Shown one piece after another: positions 1 through 11,000 of a stretch of DNA of 23,913 nt (the first letter of the stretch is position 1; every line of letters begins with the position of its first letter). The notes beneath the pieces were generated by a model. It searched no databases and was not told the DNA's origin. It was given only the letters and a program-made list of their open reading frames with translations. The stretch spans positions 1 through 23,913 of the forward strand of contig NW_026970792.1 in the NCBI RefSeq assembly GCF_963678635.1, given 5' to 3'. The position numbers were made by a program, and so were the translations under genes. Origin of the DNA: Symsagittifera roscoffensis. Its lineage: Eukaryota > Xenacoelomorpha > Acoela > Convolutidae.

Positions 1-1903
1 TTTCAAAGTTTTTGCAGTTTGCACTAAATGTTTCCAATTTTTTTCAAAGTGCATTCGGAATAATCAGAACTTTCCAGTTAAGCGAATAGTCATAATCAGT
101 GGCAGGGCACTTTTCATTCTTTCTTAGCAGACCGACCTTAATTTTTTTTGCGCTTGCGCCAGTATGAACAATTTTGAGGGGAGTGCGCTTGCCGCAAAAT
201 GTAATTTTTGGTCACAACTAGCCAATTAGCTTGTGCCTGAAATGCGGAAAACTTTCTCATTTTTATGTTCTCATTTTATGTTCTTGGGATATTAATTTTC
301 TGTTAATTTATGTTAATTTTCTCATTTTTATGTCCTGGGATAGTTTGGAAAATCAATTTGTTTCACTTAAAAATCCAAAACCCGCCATCTTCAGAGAAAA
401 AATATTCGATGCAAGTCTGCTATAATCTAACAGTATAATCAGAGTCATGAATGTCAGAGACATAAATTTCTCTTAATTGTGTCAAAAAAGTAATTTTGAA
501 AGTACTTTCTGATTAATGAGACTTCAGTGCACAACCTTCAAATTTAAAATTGTAGATAATGGTCGTGTGAGATTGTCAATTGGGCGACAAATATAAGCAC
601 TTCCATACCAAAATGCACTCAACTGATGAGACTAATTAAACAGATTTTAATAATTATAAACGTTAGCCGGTGCTTCCCGATCTATTCAAAATTCAAATAT
701 CATCTTAGGAATAATTGTGCATTTATAATGATGTCAGTTGCCATTCAAACGTGGAAACTATTATTTTAAAAAATATATATAAAAATGAAGAGCCCTCCGA
801 AATCATTAATTTTAATAGTTTCCTTCCAAACGTCACCTCTGTCGCCAAAGACTGTATTTAGACGCAAAAAAACCATTCACATGTCTATGCATTTTTGACA
901 AATGCTTAATTTCAATTGAAGAAAAAAAGAAGAAAGAAGAAAAAGAAACAAAAGAAGAAAAAATTGATCAGAAACCGCAAAAGTGAGAAAAAAGAGGTAA
1001 ATTTTAGAAGTTGGTTATGATTTATGACTGTTTAATAATAATTAAATTGTAATATACTTTATAAACGTAACCCAAAAAGCGAGAACAAAAACGCAATTCC
1101 GAACGGATTGGAGCTAAAACAATAACATCTTGTGTTGCAATGAAAACTACTTGAGCAAAAACTATCATTTTTTGTCGCCGAGATTTTTTCAATAAAACCA
1201 AGTCTGGTCGGATCAAGTTGAAACCTTGAGTTTTTGAAATTTTGACTACCCTTCAATGTCGGAGCAGTTTTTTGACAAAAATCACGCTTTGTTAGGAACA
1301 AAATGATATTTTCTTCGTCTGGTGTCAATTCTTTTTCGAAAGAAATTAATTGAGCTTTGGATCGATACTCTTTAGCTAGTTATGAAAAAAAAGTAATTCC
1401 GCTAAAAGGCTAGTACAAGGTCGAGCCTTGAATTGAGGTGGTCAAAGTAGTTCCAAAATCAAAGAAAAAACCACCCCGAGCACAAATACTTTTTCATTTT
1501 CTTCAAAAGTCGGAACAATAAAGAGGTCGTGAAGAAATCTATTTCAAGCTAAACTTAATTGAATTTATAAGCAAAACCTTCGAAAAAGTAAAAAATCAAT
1601 CCAAACATTGCTTCATTGAATCTTTTAGTTGATCAAAAAGAAAACAATTCTTTGTAATTTAACCAAAAAGATGCAATGACACACCATCATTCACCAAACA
1701 GGAAAAAAGCTGAACATAACTTCTCAATTTTCACCGGTTTCCACCTAAATTTACTTAAGCTTTCGCTTTGTCAATGCTGAATGAAAGACAAAAATAGCTT
1801 CTCAAACTTGGGCTAACCTAGATTTTTGTGAGTATGATTGTTACTATATATCTAATACTTTTTTAATGATTATGAAAAGAAAGATGTATTGATTTTTTTG
1901 CAG
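1..1903. other. Upstream flank, no gene recognised
   Basis: This AT-rich stretch has only short ORFs (60-90 codons) with no recognisable domain or splice structure. A purine-only-rich tract of GAA/GAAA repeats lies at about 917-963. The first coding exon of the GPCR is preceded by a good splice acceptor (pyrimidine tract then CAG ending at 1903), so a non-coding 5' exon and the promoter probably lie here or further upstream. I could not locate them. Confidence 0.5.
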
Positions 1904-2010
1904 AAAAAAACGAGATGGATTCAATAGACGTGAACGAAACTACTTTGGAAATCACGGCAATCACCGCAACGGAGATTATTGAAGAATTGGGATACCAGAC
2001 GACAATAAAG
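1904..2010 (+). CDS. GPCR exon 1 (extracellular N-terminus)
   Basis: The exon starts after the acceptor at 1901-1903. The ATG at 1915-1917 is the first in the exon and opens 32 codons ending at the donor AAG|gtatgt (2010/2011), phase 0. It encodes an acidic, Thr-rich extracellular tail with one N-x-T site. Bases 1904-1914 are 5' UTR. Confidence 0.8.
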
Positions 2011-5000
2011 GTATGTTCATATTTTCAGAAACAACAGTAGAAAAAAAGCTTGGGCAATCACGCAGACCAAAAAAGTTTGAATTCTCAAAGATGGCAAAAA
2101 AAAATTTTTTGTGCCAAACTGTTATTCAACTCTTAATAATAACACAAAGCAATAAAAATCCAAAAAAAAGTAGGACGCAATATTTCTATTTTAAATTTGG
2201 CAGCAACAATACAAATCTGAGGGAAAAGCGAGTAGTCGTCAACAACAATAATTTGCATTTGATTTCAAGTAAATGGATTACAAAAGATTTTTTGTTAAAG
2301 ATCTTCGAAGCTATAACATGTTTCACGATAATACTGGGCATCCCTGGAAATATCTTCGCATACCTGACTGCCTCGCGGTTCACCCAGAACTCCTCCGGAC
2401 AGGCATTTATCAAATGTCTGGCTGTCAGTGACATGATTGCAGGTAGGTAATGTTAAGATAGCTTTATACCATCTAGGCGGACTGACCTCTAAAACGTACA
2501 AATTAAAACAAAAAGTTATCTCGAAGAATCTATCATAACTGAAATACAACATTACAGTAGCTGCTACAATACAGCTTTTTAGAATTCAGTATTGACTAGC
2601 AATTATTAAAGAGAACCGTGATAATTTTAATACAGTTGAAAATTACCCTAAGTTTGGGGAATTTCTAGTCATCATTTGATCATTATGTCTGAGAAGCAGT
2701 CAAATTCTCTCCTGGCAAATCTACACAATAGTCCAGTCCAAAACAAAACCCAAAAAGAGAGCCAAAAAAAATAATTGACGTATCAACCGTACAGTAGAAA
2801 CCTCCCCCCCCAGCCCCCCCCCCCACCCCCCATCACCACCACCAACTCAATATAGAGGAGAAAAAAAACATGTTAAGACTTTGATTTTAGTTTAAATGGA
2901 TTCAATTAACAGTTTCATTGTAAGAAAAATTTGCAGAATAACTACCAACTTCCAAAAGTTGCTTAAGTAATTCCAATTTGTACGTTTGTTCGAAATGTGT
3001 TTTTTCCGGGCGATTCATTAGTATATCAACTAATGGAGAAAAGAGGGGAGGGGGAGGGGGGTTGGTTGATTGTAATTGATTTCCGTAAATTTTTAGAAAA
3101 TGAGGGTTTTTGTATAAGAAGTCAGATGAAAAGTTGGAAAAGAGAAAAAAACATTTGAAGAATTTTCGCAGAATATTTGTTTTAGTCTCAAAACCTCTGA
3201 AAATATCTTCAAATTCTAACGGTACAAAAACAATCTTATGTGAAGTTTTGGCGTTTTCTGAATATTAGAAAAGCTTCAAAAACAACAAGACTTTTTTAGA
3301 GCTTTGAACCCTGAATGCAAAAAACAAAGCATATGTCATAAAGTTTTGTATTTAACAAGATTTGATGGCGAGTGCTACAGATTTTTGACCTTTTTGACCT
3401 TTTTTGACCTTTGTTGACCTTTTTGACATTTTTGACCTTTTTTGACCTTTTTTGACCTTTTTTCCTGATAGTAAATCCAGAAAGACCCTTGATTGAATCC
3501 AAGCTCCGCACACAAAACAGTATTGTTATGGTGGCCACTTTCCCAAAACAACAGCACTGAAAACCATGACTGGTGAAGATATTTTAACTCTAACTACTCC
3601 TCAAAAAATCCCAATATTTGACATTTTGAAAACTATGAGACTGTTAATTTTTTCGAGGGGAGGGAGGCGGTTTTTCAAAATATTTTCTAAAATTTTGTTC
3701 GACCTGTTTTTAGGAGTACCAAATTGATTTTCCGAGCTCTCCCGAAGCACTAAAAAGACCCTCTTATGGCGAAAATTTTTTCGCCGGAGGCGTTTTCAGT
3801 CTTTTTTGGACAGCTTGATTAAAACATTGCGTTTTTTCGTCGCGCGTTCCCCCCTCAAAATAAGTATATATCGGCGCCCAAGGCGCTTTAGAAAAGTTTA
3901 GGGTCAGCCAGCCAAAAAGGGAGTTCTTAGTAGCCAGGGAATGCTTTTTGTAGTCAAGGGTCGAATCCCTGATTGGCTCAAAACTTTTTTCAATTAAGCG
4001 AAAATTCAGCCCATCGAAATAAAATTGAAATAACATTTCGATTTTTTTAAGTAAGTTTCTGTAAGTTTTCAGAATTAGTGTCTGGCTTTTTATAAAACTA
4101 AATACTAATTTCATTAAGATCCAAATAAAAATTATATAAAATATCTTATCATTTGATTATATTAGTGTCTTCTCAAAAATACAGAAACAAACTTGTTACT
4201 CCTCATGGAACCGAATTGATAATTATAAGCCAATTTCAGCCAATCAGATTAAAAGCTACAAATTCAGCTAAAGATGTTAAAAATTTGATTTTGAGCAAAA
4301 TAAAGAAAATGACATTTAAAATGAACAAGACTGCTCGTATATCAGGGCAAATACCCGCATGCTCCGACAGCCTTTTCACAGGTCTCAAATAATTTTTGAT
4401 CAAGATTTTTTTGATGAGTTTAAATTTTTTATTGCCAATATTTCTAACATTTGATTGAATTGATCTGACCACTTAGAATTATTCTCAATTCAATTTAGAA
4501 CGACTATGAATGCGGATAATTTGCTACGCATAAATAATTCGCCCATTGAAACTATCAAAGTATTATTCAAGCACTGATGCCATCCGCATTTTAGTCTTGT
4601 GCAAGAATACTTACTTGGCAGTCCAAAGATTTCCGGATCGATACCTATACGCTGTCAAATTTTGTGAAAATTTTTTGAATAAAAAAAACTACCTCAGGCG
4701 TATATATTCTTCCCTATATATTTTTCTCATATATAGTTACCTCAAGCATAAAAATTATAATGAAATGCCAAGTTGACCAAAACTTCTATCTGTTTAAACT
4801 AAAATTTTGAACAATCAAATCTTCGCGAGTTAGTGGAGGTTTATTTTAAAGATATACAGGAGAAAAAAGAAATGCAGTCATTTCGGAGTAATTTCTCAAA
4901 AATATACTGAATTTGCGACAACCTTTTGCAGCAAAAAATATAACATGGGTCGTTTACCAGGCTTGATACGCAAACTTAATTGACAGACGCTTTGACTTCG

Positions 5001-8000
5001 TTGCGTCGTTTTCAATACATTTTCAAGTGTTAGGAATACAAATGCAAAACTCATTGCACGCAGTACGACATCGCAATGAGATGACAGAAATAATTGCCGT
5101 CTAAATGCCTTGACGTCTTAATTTCTATCGTTCTTTTTAGCTAGCACCGTACTGTCTAGGCTCTTTTTATTCTCTAATATAACAGCTTGACATGTTATAA
5201 ATTTCATTTGATTCTATTATCCAAATGCGATGAAAAATCACAGTAGGACAAAATGTGAACAAACTAACTATCTTAGATATAGAATGAAACTCAGAATGCG
5301 CTTTAGATGTAGTGATTTGCTCAACGCAATGTTTTCATTTTGTAGAATACAATGTTCAAAAAAAACTTGTTGGGCTGAACGTTTAAGAGAAGGGCGAAGA
5401 CATTCTAGACCTTTCGGTTTCAAAAGTAACTTGAAATATTTCAAAGTTTCATCTCTTGAAAAATTTACTTAAAAAACTTACACTTTTTGCGAACCGATCC
5501 GCTCTTTTAAATCATTTGAAATATTTCAAAATTTTATGAATTGACTGGCTAGCTTAAAATTATTTAATTTGTACTGCAAATCATTTCCATCAATGATTAG
5601 AATTTTTTTAAACCTTCATAGTTTAAAAAGTGCGCTTAAAAAAATTAAAAACTTTGCAAATCGATTGGCTCCAGGAAATAACTTCAATTACTTCAAAATC
5701 TTATTGCTTGAGCAAAATTAGAAAAAAACTGCAAGAAAGTTTCTATGAAGAAATGCAAGAAAGTTTATACCAATTCATGGTATAATTTAACTTAAACGTT
5801 TTTTGAAAATTATCGCTTGAGAAGCTTCCGTAGATTTTTTAAACATGTTGCGATTTAATTTTTGCTGCAAAATAAGTTCAATTTTTATTTTGAAAAATTC
5901 AATCCTTGAATAGTTTTCATAAATAATCGCAACATTTGCCAACGATTCACAGTAAGGATTAACTTCAGAAGTTATTAAGTTTCATCGCGCGCTGAGAAAA
6001 AAATTTTTAATGCTCAATTAGCTGCTTAGAAACAATTTCAAAGCTTGATTGGCCTGCTCAAAAAAGCAGAAATTGTTGCGACTCAGTTCACTGTATGACT
6101 TAGTTTTTTTCTTTAAAAGTTTTTATCGTTTAATAAGCTTGCTTAGGATCTACTTAACAATCTCCCCTCCCCCCTATGGTACCTACTTAAGAATCTCCAC
6201 CCCTATAAACAAATACAGTAAATTTGTACTGAGCTTTCTATTGAGAATTCTAACTTTGCTGCATTCTGATTGGTCGAAAAATCGCCCATTTTTATCTAAT
6301 TAACAATCTCACCACCTTCCTTGAAAGGGGTGGAGATTGTTAGGTAGATCCCTTGCTTAGAAAAAATAGATTTTTCGCAAATCGATTCGCTCAAAAAAAT
6401 AACTTTATATGTTTCAAACTTTGATCTCTTGAATAGCTTGCTTAACCGATTCACGTCTGTAAACCGATTCACGTTATAATTTTAATTGAAAATTACCAAA
6501 GATCGTAGCTTGTTTGATTGAAACAGTTCACAAATGAACAACTATTGAGTTTATGTCCGGGGTGGCTCACTCATAGAGTAATTTCAGATAAGGTACACTA
6601 TCTTATTTTCGGCCGGACAGATTGGTGAAATTTCTTAGTCTAATACCAATCTAAATCTTACCCTTATATCTCTTTGTCTCAATATATCTAGTGTATACTG
6701 GTATATGCGAGGTTAAATATCAAGAACCGTTTTAGAGAAGAGCAACTGTTTGCTAAGGTATATTTATTCTGTTCTGTTAGCTAAAACTATGAATAGTTTT
6801 CAGCTTTACAATTAATTGTAAGTGTTAGTTATGGATCATGATTGGTTATTTAGAAAGATTTTATAGTGGTTATTTTATAGAGATAGTTTTATCAATAATA
6901 TAATTGGATACAAACACTAGTTTTAAACTGGTTACACTATGATGCAATTGTTCAAATAATTAGTGGCTGCTCTTCTCCCACTTCAAAATATTCACTTTTT
7001 CAGTAGCTTCCGAATACTTCCTGCACGCGTCATAGCACAGAATAGCATCTGCTCCCATTTCGCATATGAAGAAAGTGTTGTTGTAACCATAACCGTTCAT
7101 GAAAGGAATTTGGAGCGGTGTGAGTGTTGTTGGAATAGCATGCAAATCTAACTCGTAAATTTGGGAATTGAATCCACGGCTCAAATATTCCGACGCGAAA
7201 AGATATCCTTTTCTATCGTCATCATCGTCTCTCGGTACCCAAACCAGTCTATATATATCACTCATTTGACTCAGTTGAATTGTTTGAAAGGTCGCTTTAT
7301 CTAGTATAGGCTGATTCAAGTCAACAGCGGCCATCTTATTTCCATCTGAATGTATTAACAGATAATCTCCGCCAATCAAAACTGTTCTTATGATCCTGTC
7401 TTCTGATGGTAGGTCTAACTGAAGTGTTCTTTTGTAGACATTGTTATCGTAAATGTGCACACATTTATATTTTTGCCGGGGCCTAAGAATTTAGACGATA
7501 AGCAAGTTAGACGGATGCTACAAAAAAGAAATTAGACGGATTTTCTTTTTCACAGATCTGGCATTTTAGACGAAAAAAAATATGAAAAGGAAAGGGCCAA
7601 CAAAAATTTTTCTTGAGAGTCAAGTTTCACAAATACAAAAAGAACATAAAATGTCAATACCTAGTGCCAATTAGTGTATATGAAAAAAAAATGTCAAATC
7701 CGAATATTACAGGAGAGTTTTGAATTGAAAAAATTGTTCATCATTCGCCTTGTAAAATTATTGGCCACCAAAATTTAACTGTTGTCTGCAAACAATTTTA
7801 TTTTTCTAACGCAATTTGTCTGCAAACAATTTTAATCTCTCTGACTTTTGTCTACTTTCTCACAATTGCAGTTTTGCAAAATCGTCTAATTTCATTTTAA
7901 GGACCTCCGCCTAATTTGCTTATTGACTAATTTCTCAACCCCCATTTTAGTCTGTTTTCTACGATCAAGAGCTTGTTTTGATGAAAGCTCAAAACCCGGT

Positions 8001-11000
8001 CAGTCGTTTTGCCTGTTTGGGAAGTATCAAGAGTACTCAACACTCTCCCATCGCCTTTATCTATCACACTCACTGTCGACATTTTGCTGGCATAAATGGA
8101 AGCGTAAAGGGAACCATTTCCACTCAAAGCCAGTTCAACCACTCCTATAACATCAGCAGAGTGAATTAAAACAATTTTAAACAAATAGATAAATTCGTGT
8201 CTGCACAAAACAGTCCCATACAAAACAGTCCAATACAGAAAAGTCCGAAAAACAGTCCCAATTAATAATTGTTTTGACAAGCCGGCAGGCCGAGAATTGT
8301 CCTTTGTTCAAAAAGCATAATAAACAAAATAGTGACCGCCGCAGTCGCGCCAACGTGTAGCGAGCTTGCCAACAGAGGGTAGGATTTAATACGAAATTTA
8401 AAGCCGGTTATCGCCGCAAAGCTGCGACGCGCGCGCATCGCGCCCACCGGCGACCTTAAACCGGACTTTTTTGTATTGGACTGTTTTTTCCTCCATTACA
8501 TGATTTTTGGGACTATTTTGTATTGGACGGTTTTGTATGGGACTGTTTTGTATATGCACCGATAAATTATATGGATTATTCTCTCAAAATAGTATTTCGG
8601 GGAAAAATATACCCGGGTCGAGGTGCTCGAATTATGTTTCGTCTTTGAAAGTCGAGCAAGTGAAGTTGTGCGACTGAAACTCCACGGTCTAGAAGCAATT
8701 TTAAGTCAAGCAAGGTCAAAATATACCCACTTTTGGGCGAGAAAGTCAAAATATAGGTCGAGCACAGTCAAGCAATACCCAATTTTGGTCGAGAAAGTCG
8801 AAAATTAGGTCGAGCACAGTCAAACAATACCCAATTTTGGTCGAGAAAGTCGAAAATTAGGTCGAGCATCTGATTGACGAAAATAATCTTCGTCAGAGAG
8901 TTGCAATCAGTAGCAATGATTTGAGGAGGTTCACTTACCGCAAAACTAAAACATAAGAACCGAAATTTGTAATATGAGCTGCCCAATGTCAGTTTTGTTG
9001 AGACTCTAAGCAAGATTTGTCGTCATCAATTTTTGTCTAAAATCAACCCAATTTGAGAAAAATCAACCCACGTTTTTGTTTAAAAGCTTCATAAAAATTT
9101 AAAAGCTTCATAAAAGCTTCATATAACTTATCTACACATCTCTATGAAAATCTTTTTGCTTTAGTATTGAACCTTAATGAACCTTAACTACTTCCAGGTT
9201 CCAAGTTGACGCACATATTTCAAAAATTATTTGAATACTTTTGAATATTTGCTATGAGTTATTGTTATTGAAAAAAATTCCCTTTTAAAGAACCGATTTT
9301 TTTATTCAGCTGGTTTCTGCTTAAAGATTGTCGCTAATTTTTTGCTTCGTATGTTTTGATGCTTGTTTGATATTTGAACGTCTTGCTTGGCATGTTTGTC
9401 TAGAATGATCTTTTAGCGAGATTTTGTTAGACCTTTTTTGTTCAATTTTTTAACGGCTTCTTATTTTTATTTGTTTTTGTTTGTTTGTGTTGTATTGGTG
9501 TCTCGCAAGTAGTGGTAAGCTCTACTTCGCCTCTGTGACATGATTTGCTGACATTCTAGTCTTGTGTTATACCTGAAATCGTTAAAAGTCTTTGCCATTG
9601 TATTGAGCCGTTTTCGATCTTGAAAATCCCAATGCCTTTATTGGTTGCAGCAAACAGTTGTTGTGTTTCTCGACAATTATTCGCGTTACTATACATCAAA
9701 ATTTTGGATGCTTTTTGTTTCCGAAGATTATTCAAAGTCCAGGTTTTTGGATTTCGGGAAGCTCCACCACTTGCCTGACACATATCTTCTTGCATCTGCA
9801 ATGATTCACCAAGAGGTTTTTTCATTCCAGTTTGCAATGGAACAACTAAGTGATTATGGTGATTTGAGCTCCAGCAGTTTTCGCAAATTGCAACCGAGCA
9901 CGTGGAATTCTTGCAAAACATTTTTGATGGTTTTTTGTGCAAGTCGCAGATTCCATGCTGATTTTTGCCTCCTGAGTTCCCCGTATCTTGCCGCAAAGAC
10001 TGGAAACAAATTTTCAAAAAACATTGATTACTTTAAGTTGATAGGTTTCTGTGATATGCGTTGCGATTTCGGTTGAAAACCAGTTGTAATTCAATACTGT
10101 ATTTGGAATATTGAATTTAGGTTTTCTTATTCTTTTGTTTTATTTTGTTACTGAGAGCTAGATCAGTGTTAAGAACTCTGATCTCTCACTGATTCTCAAT
10201 GTCATCACTCATTATGACCTTGAGCATACCATAAAAGTAATGAGTAAGCACCATAGGTTGGTTGTACATACATAGACAAATACTGCTAGTGCAGTAGCGG
10301 TATGACACACCACCCTCGGTGAAAGAAATAAATTATGCAACGTAAGTAGGATAATTTATTTAAAAAGAGTTCAATATACTCAGTTCATAGGAAATTCTCT
10401 TGGTTAATTGACGGTTTAGTTTATGGAATTCTCAGTTTTCTTCCAAATCTATTTCCCAACTCGGGCTCCATTCAACCCCTTCGTCTAGTGTAGCATACCC
10501 AAACTTTTGCATGAAGAGGTGTCTTTCGAGTCGTCTCACTTTTGATTCCAATGGTCTATCGCTTCGATCCTTGAAATCTCTTAATTGATTTCTGTATTCC
10601 TTAAGTGCTTCCTTCAGGAGTCCTCCCCCTGTGAGATTTTCTGATATCTCCTTAATTGAAAGTTTTATCGGGTCTCCAAAGCGTTTAGGTTCTTTGTTTT
10701 TCGTTTGCCTGGAGCTTCGTCTGATACCCGACTCTTCAGTACTCGACTCGTCCGAAAATCCTTGTGGTGGTTCGAAAGTTGTATCTTTTTCCGAAATTTG
10801 TTGGGGATTTCCTCGGATTTCGTCTGCAACTCGCTGTACTCCTCTTTTTAGCAATTGGTCTGCATACTTTTCCCACTCGGACGGTGCTAAATTGCGATTG
10901 TGGAATGTGTCGACTATGTCCTCTAGGGGAGTGTGGGTGTCAATACATTTCAATTTCGACCGCTGTTTTGGTTTCGGTGTAGAACGTGACTGATTTTTGG

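Larger units (their letters stand above)
2443..6959. other. GPCR intron 2, left part: repeats, no host exon seen
   Basis: This is the intron space between GPCR exon 2 and the 3' end of the antisense TRIM-like gene. It holds a C-rich tract (about 2802-2836), a G-rich tract (3043-3063), a TTTTTGACC minisatellite (3382-3466), a MITE (6147-6351) and a tRNA-like hairpin (6555-6618). Degenerate copies of a motif like GCAAATCGATTCGCTC recur near 5490, 5655 and 6375 next to runs such as TTTCAAACTTTGATCTCTTG, suggesting an old dispersed or tandem repeat over about 5435-6470. ORFs such as 3764-4114 and 4546-4776 show no domain. Confidence 0.5.
8145..9572. other. TRIM-like intron 2: MITE and tandem repeats
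   Basis: The intron between the B-box exon and propeller exon 3 contains a TIR element (8205-8552), a tandem repeat (8707-8870) and otherwise featureless AT-rich sequence with small repeats of AAAAGCTTCATA near 9080-9122. One GTAAGT donor-like site is seen on the minus strand near 8938, but no exon is needed here because exons 2 and 3 join cleanly. Confidence 0.55.

Noticed and set aside
1059-1328. 89-codon minus-strand ORF upstream of the GPCR
   Set aside because: Low-complexity composition, no recognisable domain, and it overlaps another random ORF.
3950-3985. B-box-like AGGGTCGAATCCCT suggesting a tRNA gene or SINE
   Set aside because: The T loop is one base short, and no acceptable D or anticodon arm or matching acceptor stem was found.
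3764-4114. 116-codon minus-strand ORF
   Set aside because: No domain, no codon pattern or splice context; it lies in repeat-rich intron sequence.
8768-9013. Possible extra minus-strand exon of the TRIM-like gene, with a GTAAGT donor-like site near 8938
   Set aside because: Exons 2 and 3 already join in phase with a sensible propeller sequence, and part of this frame overlaps the 52-bp tandem repeat.
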